IMG/VR virus record: IMGVR_UViG_3300042520_001980 | Location: 110,570-174,569 of that record | Reading direction: 5' to 3' (one strand) | Length of the DNA: 64,000 nt | DNA from: a virus | In this document: piece by piece, positions 41,631 through 49,557 of the stretch | Layout: each line of letters begins with the position of its first letter | Numbering within the stretch: the first letter of the stretch is position 1 | The notes under the pieces: generated by a model | The model's database searches: none | What the model was told of the DNA's origin: nothing | What the model saw: only the letters and a program-made list of their open reading frames with translations | Program-made: the position numbers and the translations under genes

Positions 41631-42206
41631 TTAGATTGCTGGCCACCAGTTGACGTAGAAATAAACCATATTTACGCCGTACTGGTTCTTGGCTACGCCT
41701 GAAGTAGCAATACCAATGACCTGGTTGGTGTTTTGAGTGGCATTTATGGCGTAGCCGTATGCACTTGGAGTACCGGTGCTAGCAAAAGTAGCAATCTTGC
41801 CTGCTGCGGAAGTGCTAGCCATAAGTAGTTGACCTGCGGTGGGAGCACCGTCGTACTCAGTGGTACCGAGCTCGTATGCGCCGGTACCAACGAGGCAGCT
41901 AACGCCGACTTCGCCCTGAGCGACTTGAGTAGACTTCTGAGCAGCCATGTTGCCCTGATAACGAACTGCATCGTTATCTTCGATACCGCCACGTGCAAAG
42001 AGTGGCATTGCATTACCGGTAGCTGCACCCTTTGCAAACTGGCCGCTGGTGTTAAGGTAGCCGATAGCGCCAGCAACAACACCAGTAGCGGTGGTGCCGT
42101 TATAGCCAGCAACGGGGCAAACGCGAGAAAGTTGACGCTCATCCCACCATCCACGGACGGGATCGAGCATGTTTGTGGTCATCTGAGTTAAGTTCTTGTA
42201 AGGCAT
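41631..42206 (-). CDS. Head decoration-like protein upstream of major capsid gene (tentative)
   Basis: ATG 42206 with GGAGAA eight bases upstream; 191 aa. A short helical start (MPYKNLTQMTTNMLDPVRGW) is followed by an all-beta body rich in Gly, Ala and Thr (GVVAGAIGYLNTSGQFAKGA; AGQLLMASTSAAGKIATFAS), ending in an aromatic strand YGVNMVYFYVNWWPAI. Proteins like this lie next to major capsid genes and are often head decoration or vertex proteins. The function is inferred from position and composition. Confidence 0.65.
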   Translation of the reverse strand: MPYKNLTQMTTNMLDPVRGWWDERQLSRVCPVAGYNGTTATGVVAGAIGYLNTSGQFAKGAATGNAMPLFARGGIEDNDAVRYQGNMAAQKSTQVAQGEVGVSCLVGTGAYELGTTEYDGAPTAGQLLMASTSAAGKIATFASTGTPSAYGYAINATQNTNQVIGIATSGVAKNQYGVNMVYFYVNWWPAI

Positions 42207-42217
42207 TGTTTATTCTC

Positions 42218-42232
42218 CGAATCTTGGATTCG
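42218..42232 (-). promoter_or_regulatory. Small hairpin abutting ribosome site of 191-aa head gene
   Basis: CGAATC-CAA-GATTCG on the coding strand (6-bp stem, 3-base loop) directly precedes the GGAGAA site of the gene starting at 42206. It may tune initiation. The evidence is weak because the stem is short. Confidence 0.3.
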
Positions 42233-42265
42233 TATAGTGTAGAACAGAAGTTCTTTCTTTTCAAT

Positions 42266-42658
42266 TTAGCTGAGGAGAGCCTCGCACCAGGCCGACGAGG
42301 ACTGGTTGCCAGGAACCGCAGCGGATTTTGCGGAAACAGAGGAAGGAACACCTACCGCAAGATTACGAGCCTGGCCCACTTCGGCCTGAAGGGCAGCAAT
42401 CTTGTTGGTAAGAGACGCGATAGTCTTGAGAGCGCCATCATTTGTCATGATGTAGTTTGCGAACTCAGACTGACGAGCTGGATCAAGTCCAGCGTGTTTG
42501 ACAAGGTCTGCAACCCGAGCTTCGGCTTCCTTACGAGAAACCGGGCTTGGAGTTGCAGTTGGCTGGGGTGCGGAGATAGTCGAAACCATCTCAGGCACAC
42601 GCTCCATGAAAGATGCGATCTTTTCTAGCGCTTTAACTGGAATTTTAATATTACTCAC
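42266..42658 (-). CDS. Small head-module protein (core/scaffold-associated, hypothetical)
   Basis: The GTG start at 42658 overlaps the upstream stop as GTGA; 130 aa. The N-terminal helix contains VKALEKIASFMERV with the K-x-A signature seen in neighbouring head proteins. The middle is Pro/Thr/Ser-rich (STISAPQPTATPSPVSRKEA) and the C-terminal half is helical (LKTIASLTNKIAALQAEVGQ). It is encoded between the acidic scaffold-like gene and the head decoration gene, so a prohead core role like the small T4 core proteins is plausible. No sequence family recognised. Confidence 0.68.
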   Translation of the reverse strand: MSNIKIPVKALEKIASFMERVPEMVSTISAPQPTATPSPVSRKEAEARVADLVKHAGLDPARQSEFANYIMTNDGALKTIASLTNKIAALQAEVGQARNLAVGVPSSVSAKSAAVPGNQSSSAWCEALLS

Positions 42659-44205
42659 GACTGAATCCCTTTATAGATTGAGTTAAGTTCATTGCGAAGA
42701 CGGCTGGCGGAACGCAGAGTCTGGAACTTTGCGCCTGCGCGCTTTACAGCACCGTCACAAGTCTGAAGGAAAGAAACCTGAGCTGCGGAGAGCTTGGTAG
42801 GATCTACCTTACCTGCAGCAATCAGAGCAGAAGCCTTGGCGTAGGAGCGAACATCGGACTCCTTCATGCCTTCCTGTTGCATGAGTGCCATAAGAGCAGC
42901 TTCATCCTCAGGAGTCATTGGAGGCTCTTGGCCCTCAGCACCCATCATGGCAGGATCCATCATGGCGGCCATCTCGTCTGGAGCGCCACCGCCTGCTGGC
43001 ATTGCAGCCATGTCCATAAGTGCTTGCTCGGCAGCAGCCTCTTCGTCAGAAGAAATTTCCTCTTCTGATTCGGGAGACTCCTCCTCGCCTTCCTCTTCCT
43101 CTTCCATCATTTCGTCTTCTGCGAGCTTACGAAAGGTGCGGCCCTTGCGGGAAGAGCCCTCCTTCTCTGCTTTAATCTCGGCTTCGAGTGCAGCAGCAGC
43201 CTTCTTTAGCTTCTTGAGCTGAGACATCTTCTCCTCAGCGTCATCGCCTGGCTTCTTGTCTGCCCAGTCTGGAACGCCATCGCCGTCGGCATCTGGCTTC
43301 TTCTTCTCAGACTTTTCGGCAGGCTTGGCATCAGCCTGAGCGCCGGCCATAACTTCTGCAAACTTAGGAGTGCCGTCGATCTCAGCAAGAATGTCGTAAG
43401 CTGCGATCTTCTCAGCCATGCCGTGAATCTGAGCTGCGGCTGCGGCTTGCTTCTCGGCCTGAATTACTGGAAGAACGTGAGGAGCTGCAAACTTGTCCAT
43501 GACAGCGGTAACAGACTGAACAAAAGACTCAGCATCACGAGCGGCTGCAGTCTTCATGTCCTCGCGCATGGACAACATGTCACGGATGGCCATCTCGCGA
43601 ATTGCAGCCAACTTAGCTGCAGCGTCCTTGCCCTGCTCCTTGGTGAGAGGGATGTTGCCATCGTTATCAGCGTTTACTGGATAAGCAGCGGTGCCCTTAG
43701 CATCCTTCTTGCTGTTATCTGTTGCTTCTTGGTCTACGTTACCGGTGACGTAAGAGTCCGCCTTCTGAGAAGCCTTAACGATATTGCGAAGTTCTGCAGC
43801 AAGGCTGCGAGCCTCTGCAATAAATGCATCAGCGGCGTTCTTACCCGAGGGGTGAGAAGAACCGGGATCGTTGTTGTCATTAAGGTTGTACTTACGCTCG
43901 ACCTCTGGTGCTTCACCAGATGGGCGAACCTTTACACCCTTGTTGTGTCCAGGATCCTTCTGCTGACTACCAGCTTCAAGCTTGGTGTCGCTGTCGGTTC
44001 CGAGAGGATACATTGCCTTGTTGTCAGCGGTGTTTTCTGCGTAGCGATGACCAACAACTGCAGGAGAGGTGTGGTCGTCAGCTGCAGAGTTGCTGCCGCT
44101 GGGGTGTGACGTGTTTAGAATGCTCTCGCCTGGATTCTCAGCGCGCTTCTGAGTAAGGGCGCGAAGCTGTTCGACTAAAGCGCGGTGTTCAAAGCTAGTG
44201 GCCAT
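42655..44205 (-). CDS. Prohead scaffold/core protein (predicted), acidic
   Basis: ATG 44205; 516 aa. It is Ala/Glu/Lys-rich, helical and strongly acidic. Its extreme segment (EDEMMEEEEEGEEESPESEE) lies near residues 363-382. A calcium-type loop DADGDGVPDWADKKPGDD (about 303-320) matches thrombospondin type 3 or dockerin loops. There are many K-x-A triplets (QKRAENP, AEKQAAA, EKIAAYD, RKLAEDE, VKRAGAK) that could be protease sites. It lies between the predicted prohead protease and the capsid gene, as scaffold genes do. Such proteins fill the prohead and are degraded before DNA packaging. Confidence 0.72.
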   Translation of the reverse strand: MATSFEHRALVEQLRALTQKRAENPGESILNTSHPSGSNSAADDHTSPAVVGHRYAENTADNKAMYPLGTDSDTKLEAGSQQKDPGHNKGVKVRPSGEAPEVERKYNLNDNNDPGSSHPSGKNAADAFIAEARSLAAELRNIVKASQKADSYVTGNVDQEATDNSKKDAKGTAAYPVNADNDGNIPLTKEQGKDAAAKLAAIREMAIRDMLSMREDMKTAAARDAESFVQSVTAVMDKFAAPHVLPVIQAEKQAAAAAQIHGMAEKIAAYDILAEIDGTPKFAEVMAGAQADAKPAEKSEKKKPDADGDGVPDWADKKPGDDAEEKMSQLKKLKKAAAALEAEIKAEKEGSSRKGRTFRKLAEDEMMEEEEEGEEESPESEEEISSDEEAAAEQALMDMAAMPAGGGAPDEMAAMMDPAMMGAEGQEPPMTPEDEAALMALMQQEGMKESDVRSYAKASALIAAGKVDPTKLSAAQVSFLQTCDGAVKRAGAKFQTLRSASRLRNELNSIYKGIQS

Positions 44206-44232
44206 AATGGTGTAGTTCCTTTACGTTTGTAT

Positions 44233-45588
44233 TTATTCTACAGTGTTCTGACAAAATCCGCAAAAAATCAAATCATCTAGGTCGCTAGCGGAGGCAGCGG
44301 ACTTGATGGAGTTAAGGGTCTCAAGCTGGTAACGAATATACTCTTTTGCCCAACTTGTGTCAATGTCGGAGGATAGCTTAATTGGGTTGGACTTTCCAAT
44401 TTGAGTTCCGGCAATACGACCCATCAACGGAGTAGTGACGGATCTGTACGGGCTAATGCTGGAGCACAGCTCTGCAATCTTGCCGGAAATCTTCATAGTT
44501 GCAGGCTCATACAGCGAGCTTGAAACTAGGTCGTCCGCATTAAATTCTCGTAAGGCGTCTGCAACAGCAGATTTATTAAAATTAGCAGCCTGACTAGAAC
44601 TCAACTTAGATCCCGTCATTAATGTGTAAAATTCTGCTGGACGCAGCATTACCCCATTATCAGACAATCCACGCATTACAGAGTCTAGGTGGGTTGGGAT
44701 ATAGCTAGATAGTTTCTTGACAACGGTATCGACGTCTTCCTGATTATCTAGTACGACTGGGCGCATAACGCCGTCGATGCGCTTCTCCATCTTGGAGATT
44801 TTTTCAAGAATTTTACGCTTGTCTTCTGCTGACTTAAAGCTGCAATTAAGCGTAGCCTCTATACCTTGAATATCATTTAAAGTATAGCCTAGCTCTTCAG
44901 CTAAAGCAGCACCGCCTGCAACTCCAGTAGATGCTTTCTTTAAAGTATAAGCAACTCTATCGGCAGGACGAATAACTCTAGAGATATCGAAGAAGGTAGA
45001 GCTGGGATTATCCACTCCTACTACCTTGCCGTCATCGAGAATCTTGCCCAAAGCTTCTTTGACGTGCCAGCAGTACTCTCGGGGAGTCTTTGCCTTATTA
45101 GAGCAAATTGAGCATACGTCGTGAGCGATTTTGCAAGCCATGGAGACCGGATAGCTGCCGTTGCGCTCTAACAAAGATAGCTCTTCGGCACACTTGGAGT
45201 TGTCGAGTTCCATAAGAAGCTCGACTCTGTCCATGTCCTCGTTGTATACGGCAGCCTTTACAACGCCGTAGCTAGGATCCATAGGCGTATTCTTATGGTG
45301 CCGGAATACCTTGGCATGGCTGATAAAAGTGGGGTGATCTCGTTGAAGATTGGCTCGTTTCCAGCCATCGCCGTTTCTGTTAAATCCGAACTTCTCGGAA
45401 GCAGTCATGGCAATAGTGTGAACAGCCGTCTTGTCTCTCCCTGGAGTATAGCCCTCGATCAGGCGAGAGAACATATTTGCTCTCTTCTCCTGACCAGAGT
45501 CCAGACCCTTAGATGAGAATCTAAGGATCTCGAACGGAGCGTCGCTACCGAGGTTAAAGTGATCTGGGCTGAAAGCTTTGATAAACAT
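44233..45588 (-). CDS. Prohead protease (predicted)
   Basis: ATG 45588; 451 aa. The N-terminal 200 residues carry the features expected of a herpes/HK97-type prohead serine protease: FGFNRNGDGWKRANL (residues 67-81), histidines in FISHAKVFRHHKN (H91, H97, H98), the strand VVKAAVYNEDMDRVELLMEL, and a candidate nucleophile Ser149 in NGSYPVSMACKIA. A cysteine cluster CSICSNKAKTPREYCWH (159-175) could bind zinc. The same cluster follows the catalytic serine in several phage head-maturation proteases I know. The C-terminal 250 residues are helical. Position directly before the scaffold and capsid genes supports the call. The catalytic triad is inferred. Confidence 0.7.
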   Translation of the reverse strand: MFIKAFSPDHFNLGSDAPFEILRFSSKGLDSGQEKRANMFSRLIEGYTPGRDKTAVHTIAMTASEKFGFNRNGDGWKRANLQRDHPTFISHAKVFRHHKNTPMDPSYGVVKAAVYNEDMDRVELLMELDNSKCAEELSLLERNGSYPVSMACKIAHDVCSICSNKAKTPREYCWHVKEALGKILDDGKVVGVDNPSSTFFDISRVIRPADRVAYTLKKASTGVAGGAALAEELGYTLNDIQGIEATLNCSFKSAEDKRKILEKISKMEKRIDGVMRPVVLDNQEDVDTVVKKLSSYIPTHLDSVMRGLSDNGVMLRPAEFYTLMTGSKLSSSQAANFNKSAVADALREFNADDLVSSSLYEPATMKISGKIAELCSSISPYRSVTTPLMGRIAGTQIGKSNPIKLSSDIDTSWAKEYIRYQLETLNSIKSAASASDLDDLIFCGFCQNTVE

Positions 45589-45597
45589 TGGAGTTAC

Positions 45598-46776
45598 TTA
45601 TTGAACGGGTACGTCTCGGCCAACAACATTTTCATATATCGTTGGCGTATCGGAGAAGAATCCTGGCTCAGCTCCTAATACAGCCGGATTGTAGCCAACT
45701 CTAGGTACTAATCCAGAGAGTGGACCGCCGGTAGGATCTTCTGGAGCGTTAAATCCGTAATTATATAAGTTGAACAGCTGCGGAATAGTCATACCTGCAA
45801 GAGCTGCATACATTGGAGCTCTACCGAAGCCTGAACCTTTAGGCCCTGTAGGCATTCCTCCAAAAAGGGTTGGGGCTACTGCGGCTCTTACGCCTGCAGC
45901 AGTAGGGATTCTAGATCCAGGTCGAAGCAAAGGAGTTTGCGGGTTAAATCTAGCAGTAGTAGTTACAGGCGCACCTTTTCCTTTTCCTGATCCTGATCCT
46001 GGCCGGGTGGCGGTTATATCAACAGGAGGTGTGCTGCTACCTCTTATTAAGAGGTTTGCAGCACTTGGACTTACACCGGGACCAACCATACCTTGAGACG
46101 CCATAGCAGCACGTAATGCCGTAGGATTTGGAGTATCTACTGAAACTGGTTGACCTGCACCTGAAACTGGACGCATTGCAACTGCGCTAAGAGGAGCCTC
46201 AACGCCCTCTAATTTATTAACAGCTCCAGTACGGACTCCTAAAGATCTACTAAGTTGTAAATCTGCTGCCGCTGGAGTCATGTACATTGGAGCTCTAGGG
46301 GCATTTGGAAAGTAGCTTCTTGGATCAAGTAAAGCTCTATTTAAAAAGCCCTTAGTTGCCCCATAAGCTCCAGCACCAGAAAGTAAAGTAGCCCCAGTAC
46401 CAAAGCCGCTTTGATCGGCTCCTACAAAAGGAACGTCTAAAAACGGAGAATAGAATCCTGCGCTCGTAGGATCTAAAAAGGCCCCCGCACCATAGCTTTG
46501 CTGAGTCTCAATTGGCCGAGCTAGAAGCTCAGGAGCTCCGCTCATGGTTCCAGTGGGTCCACTCTGCACCTGAAATGGAGTTCCAGCATCTGAGAGTAGT
46601 CCTCCGCCAGAAGGAGTTGCTCTACCCAAATATGCCGGAGCATTCTGAGCGCCTCTTACAGCGGAGGTAATATCTTCTGAGCCAAGAGGAGCGAGCTGTT
46701 GACTCGTAAAAGTAGGATCTTCTGCTCGCTTGGTATAGGCCTGGGCAAACTTAGCTGTAAGCTGATCTACGTTCAT
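45598..46776 (-). CDS. Head-module protein, low-complexity, hypothetical
   Basis: TAATG start overlap at 46776; 392 aa. The N-terminus DQLTAKFAQAYTKRAEDPTF contains the KRA signature shared with neighbouring head proteins. The remaining sequence is rich in Pro, Gly, Ala and Thr with few helices (GATKGFLNRALLDPRSYFPN; GSGSGKGKGAPVTTTARFNP) and is probably largely disordered or extended. It lies between the 431-aa protein and the protease. It could be an internal head protein or a minor capsid subunit. No family recognised. Confidence 0.66.
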   Translation of the reverse strand: MNVDQLTAKFAQAYTKRAEDPTFTSQQLAPLGSEDITSAVRGAQNAPAYLGRATPSGGGLLSDAGTPFQVQSGPTGTMSGAPELLARPIETQQSYGAGAFLDPTSAGFYSPFLDVPFVGADQSGFGTGATLLSGAGAYGATKGFLNRALLDPRSYFPNAPRAPMYMTPAAADLQLSRSLGVRTGAVNKLEGVEAPLSAVAMRPVSGAGQPVSVDTPNPTALRAAMASQGMVGPGVSPSAANLLIRGSSTPPVDITATRPGSGSGKGKGAPVTTTARFNPQTPLLRPGSRIPTAAGVRAAVAPTLFGGMPTGPKGSGFGRAPMYAALAGMTIPQLFNLYNYGFNAPEDPTGGPLSGLVPRVGYNPAVLGAEPGFFSDTPTIYENVVGRDVPVQ

Positions 46777-48071
46777 TATTTGCCCTTTCCGCTATCGGTA
46801 AGTCCAGTTAGCTTGGGAACCACGGAGTATTCCTTGTGCTGCTCACGCATCTTGTCTTCCATGGCCAGCATCTGATTCAACGAGAAGTCGTCAATCTGCT
46901 CGCCAGCCTCTAGTCTACGGCGCAACATGGAACGAAGCAATGGCTCGCTACGAGTTGCGGTAGGAGCAATAGAATTAATTTCAGACAAAGCCTGTTCGAT
47001 TTCCTCTGGGCGACGAGATCCAATGATGGGATCAGTCTTCATGAGTTTGTGCAGAGTTAGAGCTTTATCGATTCGAGAAGACTGATCCACGAAGTCAGGA
47101 TCGGCTAGCGTATCCAGGATTCCTCTTTGAATAGACTCGCTCGGAGTGTCGATGCCAGGATTTAACTGCCCGGCGATTGTTCCTAAGTGCCCAGTCAGAT
47201 CAATCAGCGATGCTTCTTTTCTAACGGGACGCTTAATCCCACACATATCATTGAGAAGCTGAGTGCGCTCTAAATGATTTACGTAAGCATCGTGTTCCGC
47301 CTCAGCAAGCTTGGTATTGAGCAACCGAACCTGGTTGAAGCCTTTGACAATGGAGTCCAGCGAATCCAGTTCCTCATTACCTAAAGAGAAATAACCAATC
47401 TTATCGGCAGCAAGCTTAATGCATTCTGCTCCGGTAATGCCAGTAGCCAAGCTAATGACATCCATTGCTTCCTTGCCATGACGCTCAAGCATTTCTCTTG
47501 CCCAATGCGTACGGCGATAGGCAGTTACGGAAGCAGTCTTTTCCTTGAAGTGGCTGATGCTCTTGGCAAGGCTTTCACAAGCCTGGTTGTATCTGTTTCT
47601 ATTAGTTTCAATGGCAAGCTTTTCCTGCTTGTCCAAAGAGGCAGCACTCTTGCTCAAAACATCAAACGACGGAGCTGTAGCCTGCTTTTCAACGAATAAA
47701 AAGCTATCGTCCTGGGCAGGCTCAAAATAGTTTGCAGACTCTGATAGATAAGAAAAAGAAGCCTGTGCTGCCTTCTTATTATCTACTGAAGCAGAATTTA
47801 AAATTCTAGCAACTGCTGCCTCGCCATCTGCTAGTGGAAAAGAGTTTCCTCTTTCCTCCAATCCGGCGGACTTAAAGTAAGCCAAGTGCGCTGCACCATT
47901 GTAGGCTTCTGCTGCTCGCAGAATATAATCATTAGGGTAGTCTCCCTGCGATGCAGCTTTTACAAGAGCGTCAGTCGGATCCAGGCCATCATTGACATAG
48001 CCGGCAGTCTTATTTACCAGCTGTACCAGGCGCTCTCTGTTATCCGAAGATATATGCTTTAAGTCGTTCAT
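46776..48071 (-). CDS. Head-module protein rich in K-x-A sites, hypothetical
   Basis: The start at 48071 overlaps the upstream stop as ATGA; 431 aa. Mostly helical and soluble. It contains about ten K-x-A triplets (NKTAGY, VKAASQ, FKSAGL, EKQATA, SKSAAS, EKLAIE, EKTASV, IKLAAD, TKLAEA, RKEASL), more than expected by chance for its composition. If K-x-A is the prohead-protease site, this could be an internal head protein that is processed. It overlaps genes at both ends. No family recognised. Confidence 0.68.
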   Translation of the reverse strand: MNDLKHISSDNRERLVQLVNKTAGYVNDGLDPTDALVKAASQGDYPNDYILRAAEAYNGAAHLAYFKSAGLEERGNSFPLADGEAAVARILNSASVDNKKAAQASFSYLSESANYFEPAQDDSFLFVEKQATAPSFDVLSKSAASLDKQEKLAIETNRNRYNQACESLAKSISHFKEKTASVTAYRRTHWAREMLERHGKEAMDVISLATGITGAECIKLAADKIGYFSLGNEELDSLDSIVKGFNQVRLLNTKLAEAEHDAYVNHLERTQLLNDMCGIKRPVRKEASLIDLTGHLGTIAGQLNPGIDTPSESIQRGILDTLADPDFVDQSSRIDKALTLHKLMKTDPIIGSRRPEEIEQALSEINSIAPTATRSEPLLRSMLRRRLEAGEQIDDFSLNQMLAMEDKMREQHKEYSVVPKLTGLTDSGKGK

Positions 48072-48964
48072 TGTTGCTCTATTTTACCCTGATTTTGATT
48101 TTCAACAAAACGAGGAGGATTATTGGGATGTAGGGCTGCCAGGTCCTGATCAGAATACTGCCCCGATCTAATAGGATCTGCTGGCAAGGCATTGTGATTC
48201 ATAAGACCAAAGGTGAAAGATTTCAGCATTACGCTGACGATCTGAGATGTAAAGGTATCGTCTTCCTTTACTCCACCGAAGATAGCCTCAATCTTCTTGC
48301 GCTCATTAATATTGTCCTTGGCTAGTCCAATAAGCTCGGTGGCATTTCTAGCATTAGGCATAATGCCGTTGGCAGCCTGGATACCCTTGGACAATACCAA
48401 GTTGTCAAATAATGTCTCAAAAAGCTTTTGCATCTGATGCTGAGAGCACTTCTCAATGGCTTCGATCATCTCTCGACCACCAAAGATAGCTACTCGTTTC
48501 CAGAAAGCCTCTGTGCTGAACGGAGCAGAGCGCATGATTGGCTCTATGACCCAACGGTTTAAGTAACCGTAATTAGTCAGGTTGTCCAAAACGTCAAAGA
48601 AGCATTTGACGTAGTATTCGACGACAGGTGCTTCGTGCCCAACTACCTTTGCGACTTCCTCAAAGGAGTAGCTGGCTAGTACACGGGTGTCGACGTCCAG
48701 GCGATACGAAGGCCCATTCTCGTAGAGCATGAGAGCGTCAGCAATGTCTGGATGAGCGTCTTTGTACGCCTCGACAACGTCGACCGGCTCTTGGCGAATT
48801 ACCTTGAGCAGTGCGTAGAGTTCTCTTACGTACTTATCGTCGTCCTTGCGGGGTTCACGCCATTCGTCTAGTAGTTTGACTACATAGTTATAGCGCCAGT
48901 CTGGACTTTTAAGTCTACGTGGTGCCGGCTGGCGATTCGATAAAGATACGTTTGCTCTACGCAT
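48068..48964 (-). CDS. Head-module helical protein, hypothetical
   Basis: ATG 48964; 298 aa. The N-terminus is basic (MRRANVSLSNRQPAPRRLKS). The rest is helical, with YSFEEVAKVVGHEAPVVEYY (about residues 93-112), which looks like a helix-turn-helix or simply two packed helices, and EAFWKRVAIFGGREMIEAIE. The C-terminus is disordered and Asn/Gln-rich (NQNQGKIEQQ). It overlaps the next start (ATGA). Candidates are a DNA-contacting head protein or a packaging accessory. I cannot assign it. Confidence 0.68.
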   Translation of the reverse strand: MRRANVSLSNRQPAPRRLKSPDWRYNYVVKLLDEWREPRKDDDKYVRELYALLKVIRQEPVDVVEAYKDAHPDIADALMLYENGPSYRLDVDTRVLASYSFEEVAKVVGHEAPVVEYYVKCFFDVLDNLTNYGYLNRWVIEPIMRSAPFSTEAFWKRVAIFGGREMIEAIEKCSQHQMQKLFETLFDNLVLSKGIQAANGIMPNARNATELIGLAKDNINERKKIEAIFGGVKEDDTFTSQIVSVMLKSFTFGLMNHNALPADPIRSGQYSDQDLAALHPNNPPRFVENQNQGKIEQQ

Positions 48965-48974
48965 TACGTCTTAT

Positions 48975-49553
48975 TTAGTCAGGCTTTTTAGTAAATCCAG
49001 CAGTCTGCTCAATTATGCCATCTCGGAGAGCTGGATGGACAGGGCTGTGGAGAGCTTTTGCTACACTACCAAAATAGCCTAGATTTTCTGGCTCTAGCTT
49101 TTTTAGCTTCTTAGCCGTATTAAACTCCTCAGCAATTGCCTTAATGGCTTTTCTTCTAGCTAAGGTAGTTAATAATCCCCCTCCTAATGCTCCGCCTGCA
49201 GCGCCGATGATGGCGCCAAGGTGTTTATCGCCAAGTCCTGCTCCAATGCCGTACCCGGCTGGACCTCCGATTGAAGCTCCTCCTAACGTACCAGCAAGCA
49301 TGCTCAGCATTGGATACTTTACAGTCCAACTAACGTCCTCTGACGGAATGCCTGCAGCCTCAGCTAGAACTTGCGATATGTTATTTCTAACATGAGCGTG
49401 TCCGTATAGAGGCATTAAGCCTGGAACTCCATAAAGATAATCTGCTACTACGTGCCCCGGGTGGTTAGGATCTCCGAAAGGAACATCTTCTGCTTTTAGT
49501 CTTGCGGCCTGCTTTAACAGCATAGTGTGAACATTGTTTGCAATTTTGATCAT
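48975..49553 (-). CDS. Glycine-zipper head protein (possible membrane-active internal protein)
   Basis: I prefer ATG 49553; an upstream TTG at 49586 would overlap the previous gene by 29 bases. The product is 192 aa. It begins MIKIANNVHTMLLKQAARLK, with two K-x-A triplets. Residues about 80-130 form a glycine-zipper: LSMLAGTLGGASIGGPAGYG then GAIIGAAGGALGGGLLTTLA, which would make two small-residue-rich hydrophobic helices. Such zippers occur in phage ejection proteins and channel formers. No ribosome site is obvious, so it is probably translated by coupling to the 708-aa gene. Confidence 0.68.
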   Translation of the reverse strand: MIKIANNVHTMLLKQAARLKAEDVPFGDPNHPGHVVADYLYGVPGLMPLYGHAHVRNNISQVLAEAAGIPSEDVSWTVKYPMLSMLAGTLGGASIGGPAGYGIGAGLGDKHLGAIIGAAGGALGGGLLTTLARRKAIKAIAEEFNTAKKLKKLEPENLGYFGSVAKALHSPVHPALRDGIIEQTAGFTKKPD

Positions 49554-49557
49554 AGTA

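Noticed and set aside
48068-48964. Small terminase or transcription regulator
   Set aside because: One segment resembles a helix-turn-helix, but nothing else supports it and the neighbours are head proteins; left as hypothetical.
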